From: CBDHDJ01 sp965261645
GTDB taxonomy: Bacteria > Pseudomonadota > Alphaproteobacteria > SHVV01
Assembly (NCBI GenBank): GCA_965261645.1
Contig: CBDHDJ010000003.1
Coordinates: 124,001-188,000, forward strand
Direction of reading: 5' to 3'
Length of the DNA stretch: 64,000 nt
The notes under the pieces are model-generated. The model was not told the origin of the DNA. It did no database searches and was given only the letters and a program-made list of their open reading frames with translations. Position 1 is the first letter of the stretch, and each line of letters opens with the position of its first letter. A program made the position numbers and the translations under genes. Below are positions 1-7,963 of this stretch, one piece after another.

Positions 1-1132
1 CCGTCCAGGTCCACGGCCCGTTGTCCCGTTTGGATCAGCTCGCCGCGCGTTTGTGTCTCGACATACAAACCGCCGACGCCGTCACGCAAGCCGCGCTCGG
101 CCAGGGGAGGATCGAGCGGGAAGGCGGCGACGGTCTCTAGGCGTCCGGTCGCCGGCCAGTAGGCGGCGATTGCCGACATGGCGGCGCTGGTCCCGAGGTC
201 GCAGCCCCACACACACGGCCCGGTCCGGCCGGCGTCGCCCTCGATCCGCGCCCACGTCCCGGCCTCGACCAGCACGGCCTCGGCAACTTCCGACGTTCCA
301 CCGTTCAAGCGGAGCGCCCGGAATTCATGCAGCACGCTCGGGTCGGTCTTGGCGTGGCCGGCCTCGGTGCGGATAACCGCTTCAAGGTCCGGCAGATGCT
401 CGAGACTCGGGTTTGCCCGCTTCCAGGTCCGGCGCTGGAACGGTGGATCGTCCGGCGCCGCGTTGTGGCATTGCGCGTAGTCGGCGGTCCCGGCCAGCAT
501 CTTGGCGAACCAATGTTCGGCGCTTGCCGGGCGGGTGCCGAGTGCGATCAGCCGGGCGCCCGGTTGCTTCCCCATGGACGTGCGGAGCGCCACCAGCATC
601 CGGTCGCCGGTATGGGTCGGCCATTGCGCCGGCTCGTCCGCAAGGATCAGGGACGGCGCGAGACCGTGCGCCCGCTTCGGATCGCTCCCGAGCGCCCGCA
701 CGCTCGCCCCGGTTTCCTTGTCCTCGATCCGGGATAGTTGGCCGGTCTGCCAAAACCTATATCGCTTTCGGTCCCGTAGCTTGTCGCCCATGAATGCAAC
801 AACGTGGTCAAACGCGATGCACGCTTGCGCGAATGACGACGCCACGATGATCGTCTCGCCCCTCGGGACCATGAGCGGCCCGTCGAGCGCGGCGCACGCA
901 ACGCCCGCCACCAGGACGGTTTTCCCGTTCCCTCGGGCGACGCTCAAGGCCGCCGTCGTGCGGCCCGGCGGAACGCCCCGGCGATAAACTTCCGTTGCCA
1001 GGTGAGCGCGGTAAGCCTCTCGCCAGCACGCCGGCCTTGGGTGACGGTCAAGCCGCCGAGGTAGTCAGTCAGGAGCTTCAAATTCGAGCCCTCAAAAGAA
1101 CGCCCTGCCTCCCCCCAACCGAAGGTCGCACG
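1..1132 (-). pseudogene. Phage large terminase subunit (TerL), frameshifted and cut by window edge
   Basis: Reading the minus strand gives a TerL-type packaging ATPase-nuclease, which pumps DNA into proheads. The N-terminal part (about 1132 down to 955) reads GWGEAGRSFEGSNLK and then DYLGGLTVTQG, typical of the family N-terminus. It then runs into TGA. One reading frame away (about 963 to 1) the protein resumes with LSVARGNGKTVLVAGV, a Walker A-like ARGNGKT. It continues with a Walker B-like LILADEPAQW and WGCDLGTSAA, the likely first Asp of the nuclease domain. The frame stays open to base 1. The switch needs a one-base deletion (or -1 slip) near 948-966. No ATG starts the N-terminal frame, so its 5' end is unclear. 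The reading is from motifs; no search was run. A sequencing error is possible. Confidence 0.8.
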
Positions 1133-1155
1133 TCAGAAAAAACAGGCCGGTGCCA

Positions 1156-1356
1156 TCATTTAACGCGAGTCGGTGCAGGTGGCATCTGACCGCGTGCCCG
1201 ACAGTCCGTCATGTAGGCGAACGCCGCTTCGAGGCAGGCCCGGAATTCATCAATGGGCGGGTCCATGTCCTTCTGAGCGCACACGTTGCGCCACCACTCG
1301 GCGACTTTCCCCATTGTGTACGTCTCCTTGTCCGTCATGGGTGCGGGCTCGGTCAT
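1156..1356 (-). CDS. Small phage-type protein of unknown function, 66 aa
   Basis: This ORF starts MTEPAPMTDKETYT and ends APTRVK. A good ribosome binding site, GGAGGA, lies about 7 bases before the ATG. It is just upstream of the terminase remnant on the same strand, where phages often carry small terminase-related or head genes. I do not recognise the family. The sequence is mostly helical in character (a WWRNV stretch, then an acidic-amphipathic segment around residues 30-50) with no membrane segment. The stop codon of the preceding broken zinc-ribbon gene overlaps its ribosome binding site, so the two were translationally linked before the insertions. Function unknown. Confidence 0.5.
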   Translation of the reverse strand: MTEPAPMTDKETYTMGKVAEWWRNVCAQKDMDPPIDEFRACLEAAFAYMTDCRARGQMPPAPTRVK

Positions 1357-1404
1357 CGTCTTATCCTCCCTGTTGGTTGGCCCGGCGCGCATTTTGGCCC
1401 TTAA

Positions 1405-2848
1405 CAGCCCGTTGATTAAGTCGGCGCCGTCTGATTCTCTGGTTCCCTGATTTGCAGGGGGATTTGCCGATGGCGATGGGACGGCAGAAGGATGGTCAGG
1501 GGGACCTGATGGTGAGCTGGTCGGAGATGCCGCGCTCTCCGGGTCATGTGTTTTATGACCGCTTGCAGTCGGTGCTGATCGAGGGCGGCTTCGACGCCTT
1601 TGCCGAGGCGAGCTGCCGGCCTTATTACGCGGTCCGGATGGGCGCGCCCTCGGTGCCGCCCGGGCGCTATTTCCGGATGCACCTGGTGGGCTACTTCGAG
1701 GGCATCGACAGCGAGCGCGGTCTGGAGTGGCGCTGCTCGGACTCGCTTTCGCTGCGGGCGTTCCTGCGACTGGGGAGCCGTGATCGGGTACCGGACCATT
1801 CCTGGCTGTCACGGAGCCGCACGCGCCTGCCCCATGAAGTCCACGCGGCGGTCTTCGACTGGGTTCTGGTGCTGATCGCCGAGGCGGGGCTGATCAAGGG
1901 CGAGCGCATCGGCGTCGATGCCTCGACCATGGAGGCCAACGCGGCGCTGCGGAACATCGTGCGGCGCGACAACGGCGAAGGCTACCGGGAGATGCTGGAG
2001 CGCCTGGCCCGGGAAAGCGGGGTCGAGACACCCACGGCCGAGGACCTGGCGCCTCTGGACCGGAAGCGCAAGGGCAAGAAGCTTTCCAACACGGATTGGG
2101 TTTCGAAGAGCGACCCCGAGGCCAAGATCACCAAGATGAAGGACGGCACGACGCATCTGGCCTACAAGCCCGAGCACGCGGTGGATCTGGACACCGGCGC
2201 GGTGGTGGCGGCCGAGCTGCACCCGGCCGATGAGGGCGACACCACGACGCTTTCCAAGACCCTGGCGAAGGCCGAGGCAAACCTCGAGGCGGTGGATGCG
2301 GCACCGACATCGGAGGACCCGGCCGAATGCGTCGCCGACAAAGGTTATCACTCACGGGCGGTCTTGAGGGCTCTGAACGACAGTCCCTGGAAGACCCGGA
2401 TCGCGGCGCCCAAGCAGACCGGCTTTTCGCGCTGGCACGGTGATGAGGCGGCGCGGCGCGCGGTCACCAATAACCGTGCGCGGCTCAAGTCCGGGGTCGC
2501 CCGCGAGGCCTTCAAGCTGCGCGCCGAGATCGTCGAGCGCTGCTTTGCCCACAACCTCGATCGTGGCGGCATGCGACGAACCTGGCTGCGCGGGCGAGAG
2601 AATGTGCACAAGCGATACCTGCTCCACGTCGCCGGCCACAATCTATCGTTACTGATGCGCCAGCTCATCGGCGCCGGCACCCCGCGGGAGGCCGTGGCGG
2701 GCGGATATGGCGGTATTTTCGTTCTGCTCACGCCCACCGGGGCCATGCTGGTGGCACGGGGGGGCTCGCAAAGCGGCCAGACGGCTTTCGCCGCCGCATT
2801 CCTCATCTGGGAGTGAGAGCCGGAAAAAGCCACTTAATCAACGGGCTG
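1405..2848 (+). mobile_element. IS1182-type insertion sequence
   Basis: The 16-bp terminal inverted repeats are perfect: CAGCCCGTTGATTAAG (1405-1420) and its complement (2833-2848). TTAA flanks both ends (1401-1404, 2849-2852) and is best read as a 4-bp target duplication, because removing the element plus one TTAA restores an open frame in the host gene. The element is 1444 bp and has one transposase gene. Confidence 0.85.
1470..2816 (+). CDS. IS1182-type DDE transposase
   Basis: This DDE transposase is 448 aa from ATG 1470; an AGGGGGA site lies 8 bases before, which makes this start better than upstream TTG codons. The N-terminal part (MPRSPGHVFYDRL to MHLVGYFEGI) is the DUF772-like helical domain seen in this family. 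The catalytic core has IGVDASTMEANAAL (first Asp), VADKGYHS (second Asp) and the glutamate in the IVERCFAHNLDRGG region. The frame is intact, so the element may still move. It lies opposite in strand to the phage gene it interrupts. Confidence 0.85.
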   Translation: MAMGRQKDGQGDLMVSWSEMPRSPGHVFYDRLQSVLIEGGFDAFAEASCRPYYAVRMGAPSVPPGRYFRMHLVGYFEGIDSERGLEWRCSDSLSLRAFLRLGSRDRVPDHSWLSRSRTRLPHEVHAAVFDWVLVLIAEAGLIKGERIGVDASTMEANAALRNIVRRDNGEGYREMLERLARESGVETPTAEDLAPLDRKRKGKKLSNTDWVSKSDPEAKITKMKDGTTHLAYKPEHAVDLDTGAVVAAELHPADEGDTTTLSKTLAKAEANLEAVDAAPTSEDPAECVADKGYHSRAVLRALNDSPWKTRIAAPKQTGFSRWHGDEAARRAVTNNRARLKSGVAREAFKLRAEIVERCFAHNLDRGGMRRTWLRGRENVHKRYLLHVAGHNLSLLMRQLIGAGTPREAVAGGYGGIFVLLTPTGAMLVARGGSQSGQTAFAAAFLIWE

Positions 2849-2971
2849 TTAATCTGCTTCCCCAGGCACACGGTACAGATCACGCCGTCGCGGTCCAGTC
2901 CCCTCTCTGCCAACCTCACTGAGACACCGGCCCCCCTTGGAATTGCTGTAGGGCGGTGGAGGTGAATACCA

Positions 2972-3460
2972 ATGACCGCAGAGAGAGAATCGATGACATT
3001 GCAAGAGATGGACGCTCCGGCCCTGGGGGTCGAGGAGCGTCGCGACGAGGCCCCCGGAGCCGGAGCCAGCCACGCACGGCCAACGCCGGACCCGGAGGTC
3101 GTGGCCAAGCCGAAGAGGCGCAAGTTCACCGCGCAGTATCGACTGCGGATGCTGGAGGAGGCAGAGAGCTGCACGCAGCCCGGCGAGGTGGGCCGGCTGC
3201 TTCGCCGCGAGGGGCTGTACAGCTCCCATCTGACGGAATGGCGCAGGGCGCGGCGTGAAGGGTCGCTTCAAGGCCTGACCCCGAGCAAACGCGGTCGGAA
3301 GCCCGCCGAGCGCAACCCCCTCAGCGCGAAGGTGCACGAGCTCGAGGCGAAAGTGGCTCGGCTGGAGAAGGAGCTGCACACCGCCCATACGATCCTGGAC
3401 GTCCAGGGAAAAGTTGCCGGGCTGCTGGGATTCAGCCTCGAACACGGGAAGGACTGCTGA
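2972..3460 (+). CDS. IS3 family OrfA, helix-turn-helix
   Basis: This is the DNA-binding subunit of an IS3 transposase, 162 aa. The N-terminal 45 residues are a poorly conserved acidic-basic stretch. The KRRKFTAQYRLRMLEEAESC segment and the following helix (LLRREGLYSSHLTEWRRAR) form the HTH. It ends with a leucine-zipper-like coiled coil (KVHELEAKVARLEKELHTA). The site GGTGGAGG precedes the ATG. The stop overlaps the orfB start as TGATG, so the two are coupled. Confidence 0.8.
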   Translation: MTAERESMTLQEMDAPALGVEERRDEAPGAGASHARPTPDPEVVAKPKRRKFTAQYRLRMLEEAESCTQPGEVGRLLRREGLYSSHLTEWRRARREGSLQGLTPSKRGRKPAERNPLSAKVHELEAKVARLEKELHTAHTILDVQGKVAGLLGFSLEHGKDC

Positions 3461-4461
3461 TGGCCGTCCAGCCGCTCGCATCGCAGGTCGGCGTGGCGCC
3501 GGCGTGCCGAGCGCTGGGGGTGCCACGGGCTTCCTTCTACCGTCGTCAGAGGCCCGCTCCCGGGCATCAGCAGCCCCGTCCTACGCCCGCCCGGGCCCTG
3601 TGTGCGTCCGAACGCGCGCACGTCCTCGACGTGCTCGCCAGCCCGCGCTTCGTCGACCGGTCACCGGCCGAGGTCGTCGCGACGCTGCTCGATGAAGGCC
3701 AGTATCTGTGCGCCGAGCGCACGATATACCGGATCCTGGCCGCGAACCAGCCGGTGCGAGAGCGGCGCAATCAGCGCAGTCATCCCTGCTACACCAAGCC
3801 CGAGCTGGTGGCCACGGGCCCCAACCAGACCTGGTCCTGGGATATCACCCGGCTCCGGGGGCCCAAACGCTGGACGTCCTTCTACCTCTATGTCTTGCTC
3901 GACATCTTCAGCCGCTGCGTCGTGGGCTGGATGGTTGCCGATCGGGAGAACGCCGCGCTCGCCGCGACGCTGATCGAGGAAACCTGTCTCAAGCAAGGCA
4001 TCGAGCCCCAGGTGCTCACCCTGCATTCGGACCGCGGCGCGCCGATGACCAGCAAGTGTACCGCCCAACTCCTCGCCGACCTCGGGGTCACCCGCTCTCT
4101 GAGCCGCCCCCAGGTCAGCGATGACAACCCGTTCTCCGAAGCGCAGTTCAAGACCCTGAAGTATCACCCCGGCTTCCCTGGGCGCTTCGAAGACATTACC
4201 GCCGCCATCGCCTTCTGCCGGTCGTTCTTCCCCTGGTACAACACCGAGCACCGCCATGCCGGGATCGCGATGCTCACCCCCGATGATGTCCATCATCACC
4301 GGGCACCGGATGTGCTGGCTCAGCGCGGACGTACCCTGCAAGCCGCCTGGGCCCTTCACCCCGAACGCTTCGTCCACGGCACCCCGAAACCCGCCCCGCT
4401 TCCCGAAGCCGTCTGGATCAACCCACCCGCCACTTCCACAACAGGAGAAACGAGTCAGTAA
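3460..4461 (+). CDS. IS3 family OrfB, integrase-type transposase
   Basis: This is the catalytic subunit, 333 aa, with an RNase H-like rve core. The first Asp is in SWDITRLRGP, the second in LHSDRGAPMTS, and the Glu in NPFSEAQFKTLKYHP. The N-terminal half is an HTH_21-type domain (CRALGVPRASFYRRQ). The C-terminal tail around FFPWYNTEHRHAGI is typical of the family. The frame is intact. Confidence 0.85.
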   Translation: MAVQPLASQVGVAPACRALGVPRASFYRRQRPAPGHQQPRPTPARALCASERAHVLDVLASPRFVDRSPAEVVATLLDEGQYLCAERTIYRILAANQPVRERRNQRSHPCYTKPELVATGPNQTWSWDITRLRGPKRWTSFYLYVLLDIFSRCVVGWMVADRENAALAATLIEETCLKQGIEPQVLTLHSDRGAPMTSKCTAQLLADLGVTRSLSRPQVSDDNPFSEAQFKTLKYHPGFPGRFEDITAAIAFCRSFFPWYNTEHRHAGIAMLTPDDVHHHRAPDVLAQRGRTLQAAWALHPERFVHGTPKPAPLPEAVWINPPATSTTGETSQ

Positions 4462-4763
4462 ATAGAAACCGTCGGTGTCTCAAAGTCGTTGACAGGTTCC
4501 GGTCTGCGCGGGCAGCGGGCGCAGATGCCAACAGCGTTACGCCTTGCCTGCGCTGCCCGCTGTGTGTTGCCACGGCGACGGCGGCAGGTCGTGCAGGTCA
4601 TGAACGCTGGATCATCGAGCGTGCCGTGACAATGCGCGCACCGGCCATCAGCCGACGCCTCGCGGTGTCGCCGCATCGTGGCCATGACCAAGAACCGCCG
4701 GCGTGCATAGTCGGTTGAGCCAAAGCGCCATGCGACGTGTCGTTGAAGAAATTCGTGGATCAT

Positions 4764-5490
4764 GTTGTACCCCTTTGATTTCAGGCCGGCGGCGGCCCGC
4801 CCCATATTTCCCCTCTTAGACTCTGACTGAGAGGGCTGTTTTTAGTGCTCCTCAAGGGTTGATGATCAGTGGTGAGAGGTTGGAGTGAAGGCGCAAAGGT
4901 CCACCCCGGCGGGCACAAAAGGCGCACCGGGGCGGACCTTCGCCGAAGGATGCTCAGCGGAGCCGGGCTATCGCTTGCGGCGGTCGGCGCACTTTGCGAG
5001 CATGGGAATTGTCGTTAAGATGGCAGTGGTTGTTCCATGCTAACAAATCGACGTATACGACGGCGGGCGGCTGCTTAACAAGGGGTCGCCCCCTGTCCTT
5101 CTCCCCTCCGCCCCGAAGCATTCCCCAAGCCGCGCTTTCGCAGGCCGGCAAGGCTGGGCTTCTTAGGTCTGGGATCGCCGCTTTTGAAGGACCCACACGG
5201 TAGGCGGCTTGCGTAACGCGCCAGCCCCGGCGGGCTACCGACTGGCGCGGTGGTTTCGAAACGCCCGATTCCAGGTTGGACAACCGGGCCAATTCTCGTT
5301 GTTTTACAATGGGTGTGTTTCTGGTGGTTGGACAAGCCAAGCCCTTGATTTCTCACGAAACATCTAGTCCCCTAGGGAAAAGGGGATCAGAAAGCAGAAG
5401 GTCAAGGGCGCCCCACACCGGAGCCTCGCCGTTTTCCTTGACGCGGCGGGGTCCGCCTGTTTTGCTCGCGCCGGAAGAACCAAACGCACA
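4764..5490. other. Gene-poor stretch between the phage remnant and the trp operon
   Basis: I see no convincing gene here. Reading frames up to about 128 codons exist on minus but have no family features and no ribosome binding site. It contains one strong inverted repeat (4896-4940). trpE and trpG, often next to trpD in relatives, are absent here; the phage and IS cluster may have entered at this point. Confidence 0.5.
4896..4940. repeat. Inverted repeat, 14-bp arms
   Basis: AAGGTCCACCCCGG (4896-4909) pairs with CCGGGGCGGACCTT (4927-4940) with one mismatch, around a 17-base loop. There is no T-run behind it on either strand, so it is not a classic terminator. It could be a protein site, a structured RNA or a remnant of a mobile end. 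Confidence 0.6.
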
Positions 5491-5519
5491 TTGACCTCGT
5501 ACTTTCGAGAATTTATGCG
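5491..5519 (+). promoter_or_regulatory. Possible promoter of the trpD operon
   Basis: TTGACC (5491-5496), a 17-base spacer and TATGCG (5514-5519) fit a sigma-70-like promoter about 80 bases before trpD. The -35 matches well and the -10 weakly. No other promoter-like pair stands out before trpD. This is inference from sequence only. Confidence 0.3.
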
Positions 5520-5600
5520 AGTCTTTGTAACGTTTGGATTTAATGGCAATTTGTACTTCGCGATACCACAGGAATCGCGGCACGGGGCACGCAGCGGATC

Positions 5601-6647
5601 ATGAGCGGCGAATTGGACAAGTTCAAGGTCATTCTCGGCCAAATCGCTGGAGGCGAGTGCCTCACGGTCGATGAAGCTTACACCGCCTTTGACATCATGA
5701 TGTCGGGCGAGGCCACGCCGGCGCAGATGGGCGGATTTCTCATCGGGCTCCGGACGCGCGGGGAAACCGTGGACGAGATCACCGGCGGCGCCAAGGCGAT
5801 GCGCGAGAAGGCCCACCTCATCGAGGCGCCTGACGGCGCGATCGATACCTGTGGCACGGGTGGCGATGCGTCCGGCACGCTCAATATCTCCACGGCAACC
5901 AGTCTCATCGTCGCCGGCTGCGGCGTTCCCGTGGCCAAGCACGGCAACCGCGCGCAATCCTCGCGGGCCGGTGCCGCCGACGTGCTGGAGGCCCTCGGCG
6001 TCAAGATCGACGCCGATTTCGCGCTGGTGAAAAAGGCCCTGTGGGAGGCCCACATTTGCTTCCTCATGGCCCAGCGCCACCACGGCGCCATGCGCCATGT
6101 CGCCGGCACGCGGATCGAGCTCGGCACGCGCACGATTTTCAACCTGCTGGGGCCGCTCTCCAATCCGGCCGGAGCCAAGCGCCAGCTGCTCGGCGTCTTC
6201 GCGCGGGAGTGGGTGGAGCCGATGGCCCAGGTGCTGGCCAACCTCGGCAGCGAGCGCGTGTGGGTCGTCCACGGCGCGGACGGGATCGACGAGCTCACCA
6301 CCACCGGGCCCTCCTTCGTTGCCGAGCTCAAGAATGGCGAGGTGCGCACGCGGGAGGTCAACCCGAATGAGGCGGGCATCGATACCGCGACACTCGCGGA
6401 TCTCCAAGGCGGGGATGCGGAGACCAACGCGCTTGCCATCGGTGCCCTGTTGGACGGCCATGAGGGCCCCTTCCGTGACATCGTCCTTTACAACGCAGCG
6501 GCGGCGCTGCTCGTCGCCGGGCGCGCGGATGATCTCAAATCGGGTGTCGCGCTCGCCCGTGAGGCGATTGCAACTGGCAAGGCGCGCCACGCCCTCGACC
6601 AACTCGTCGCCATCACCAATCAGCCGGTGCCGGAGGCCGGGTCATGA
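5601..6647 (+). CDS. trpD: Anthranilate phosphoribosyltransferase
   Basis: TrpD joins anthranilate to PRPP, the second committed step of tryptophan synthesis, in the cytoplasm. It is 348 aa, the usual length. The signature CGTGGDASGTLNIST (PRPP loop) and KHGNRAQSSRAGAADVLEALG region are present; the catalytic and Mg sites around NLLGPLSNP and HGADGIDELTTTG are also intact. Its stop overlaps the trpC start as ATGA, so the two are translated together. It is first in this operon here; trpE and trpG are not in the window. The ribosome binding site is weak. Confidence 0.95.
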   Translation: MSGELDKFKVILGQIAGGECLTVDEAYTAFDIMMSGEATPAQMGGFLIGLRTRGETVDEITGGAKAMREKAHLIEAPDGAIDTCGTGGDASGTLNISTATSLIVAGCGVPVAKHGNRAQSSRAGAADVLEALGVKIDADFALVKKALWEAHICFLMAQRHHGAMRHVAGTRIELGTRTIFNLLGPLSNPAGAKRQLLGVFAREWVEPMAQVLANLGSERVWVVHGADGIDELTTTGPSFVAELKNGEVRTREVNPNEAGIDTATLADLQGGDAETNALAIGALLDGHEGPFRDIVLYNAAAALLVAGRADDLKSGVALAREAIATGKARHALDQLVAITNQPVPEAGS

Positions 6648-7459
6648 GCGATCTGCTCCAGGAGATCTGCGCCTACAAGCGTACCGAAATCGCGCGTCGC
6701 GAGGCCGAGCGCCCGCTGTCCGTTCTCGAGGCCTCGGCCCGCACGGCGCCCCCGCCGCGCGGGTTTGGGGCCGCACTCCGCGTGCGTATCGAGGCCGACG
6801 AAGACGGCCTTGTCGCGGAAATCAAGAAAGCCTCGCCGAGCCAGGGTCTGATCCGCGCCGATTTCGACCCGCCAGCGCTGGCCCGTGCGTATCGCGATGG
6901 CGGCGCCACGTGCCTCTCCGTGCTCACCCATCGTCCCTATTTCGAGGGCGCGGATGCGCACCTCGAGGCGGCGCGCGAGGCCGTGGAGCTGCCGGTCCTG
7001 CGCAAGGACTTCACGGTCGAGCCCTACCAAGCGGTCGAGGCCCGTGCACTCGGCGCCGATGCCATCCTGATCATCATGGCGGCGCTTGGCGATGTTCAGG
7101 CGCAGGAGATCGAGGCAACGGCGCTGGATCTCGATATGGATGTCCTGATCGAGGTCCATGACGAGGCCGAGCTGGACCGCGCCAGCCGGATGACGAGCCG
7201 CCTGATCGGCATCAACAACCGCAATTTGAGCACGCTCGAGGTCGATCTCGGGACGGCGGACCGGCTCGCACCGCGGTTGCCCGAGGGCGCCCTTGGCATC
7301 GCCGAAAGTGGCCTCAGCCGCCCGGACGACCTAAATCGTATGCGGCGGGCCGGGATTCGCTGCTTCCTGATCGGCGAAGCCCTGATGCGGCAGGCCGATG
7401 TCGGGCGGGCAACGGCCGAGCTCCTGCGCCGTGCCCCGGCCCGCGCCGCCACGGCCTGA
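6644..7459 (+). CDS. trpC: Indole-3-glycerol phosphate synthase
   Basis: TrpC closes the indole ring from 1-(o-carboxyphenylamino)-1-deoxyribulose 5-phosphate. It is 271 aa and a single-function TIM barrel. The conserved EIKKASPSQGLI, LRKDFTVEPYQ, GINNRNL and ESGLSRPDD motifs are present with their catalytic Lys and Glu residues. The start ATG lies in the trpD stop (ATGA). It is followed after 20 bases by moaC. No TrpF domain is fused. Confidence 0.95.
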   Translation: MSDLLQEICAYKRTEIARREAERPLSVLEASARTAPPPRGFGAALRVRIEADEDGLVAEIKKASPSQGLIRADFDPPALARAYRDGGATCLSVLTHRPYFEGADAHLEAAREAVELPVLRKDFTVEPYQAVEARALGADAILIIMAALGDVQAQEIEATALDLDMDVLIEVHDEAELDRASRMTSRLIGINNRNLSTLEVDLGTADRLAPRLPEGALGIAESGLSRPDDLNRMRRAGIRCFLIGEALMRQADVGRATAELLRRAPARAATA

Positions 7460-7479
7460 ACCGGCGAAAGGACACAAGC

Positions 7480-7956
7480 ATGGCCGAACTCAGCCATTTC
7501 GACGCCGACGGCAAGGCGCGCATGGTCGATGTCTCGGACAAAGACATCACCGAGCGGGTGGCCACGGCCACGGCGCGCATCACCATGCAGCCGGAAACGC
7601 TGCGGCTCATCATGGCGGGCGGGGTTGAAAAGGGCGACGTCCTCGGCATCGCGCGCACGGCCGGCATCATGGCCGCGAAGAAGACCGCGGATCTCATCCC
7701 CCTCTGCCATCCCCTGCCGCTGACCTCGGTGACCATCGATCTTGCCGCCAAGCCGGAGGACAACGCCGTCGCTATCTCGGCGACGTGCAAGGTCACCGCG
7801 CGCACGGGCGTGGAGATGGAAGCGCTCACCGCCGCCGCCGTGGCAGCCTTGACCATTTACGACATGTGCAAGGCGGTCGATCGCGCCATGACCATCTCCG
7901 AAGTGCGCCTCGCCTACAAGGCGGGCGGCCGGTCAGGAACATTTCAGGCCAAGTGA
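7480..7956 (+). CDS. moaC: Cyclic pyranopterin monophosphate synthase
   Basis: MoaC turns 3',8-cyclo-GTP into cyclic pyranopterin monophosphate, the first stable intermediate of molybdenum cofactor. It is 158 aa. The conserved MVDVSDKD start, LCHPLPLT, GVEMEALTA and YDMCKAVD blocks are all present. A GAAAGGA site precedes the ATG. It sits between trpC and moeA with short gaps, an arrangement common in Rhodospirillales, so it shares their transcript. Confidence 0.95.
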   Translation: MAELSHFDADGKARMVDVSDKDITERVATATARITMQPETLRLIMAGGVEKGDVLGIARTAGIMAAKKTADLIPLCHPLPLTSVTIDLAAKPEDNAVAISATCKVTARTGVEMEALTAAAVAALTIYDMCKAVDRAMTISEVRLAYKAGGRSGTFQAK

Positions 7957-7963
7957 GCGCGAC

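Larger units (their letters stand above)
2920..4482 (+). mobile_element. IS3-family insertion sequence (copy A)
   Basis: The ends are imperfect inverted repeats: TGAGACACCGGC at 2920 and, on the complement of the right end, TGAGACACCGAC (tip at 4482). Two overlapping genes, orfA and orfB, fill it. No clean 3-5 bp target duplication flanks it, so either the tips are slightly off or the flanks were altered later. It interrupts the phage zinc-ribbon gene. Confidence 0.75.
1361..4763 (-). pseudogene. Phage zinc-ribbon protein gene interrupted by two IS elements
   Basis: The 5' part (4763 to 4483) starts MIHEFLQRHVAWRFG behind AAGGGG and carries CAHCHGT, CTTCRRR and CARCPRR, that is, three CxxC knuckles. 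An IS3-type element follows. Bases 2919-2853 then read in an open frame to ICTVCLGKQ, a fourth CxxC. The IS1182-type element sits next. If it is removed with one TTAA copy, the frame runs on as IKGQNARRANQQGG and stops at TAA (1361-1363), inside the ribosome binding site of the next gene. The IS1182 join is therefore clean. The IS3 join shows no clear target duplication and does not restore the frame exactly. Phage genes of this Cys-rich kind are common near terminases; the function is not known. Confidence 0.55.

Noticed and set aside
5215..5290. tRNA-like piece (GGTTTCGAAAC on plus, similar on minus)
   Set aside because: No acceptor stem or anticodon arm can be built around it; not a tRNA by eye.
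4954..5340. 128-codon minus frame before trpD
   Set aside because: No ribosome binding site, no family features, overlaps other equally open frames.
5364..6602. 412-codon frame on minus opposite trpD
   Set aside because: It is the shadow of trpD, whose motifs are clear; the minus reading has no family features.
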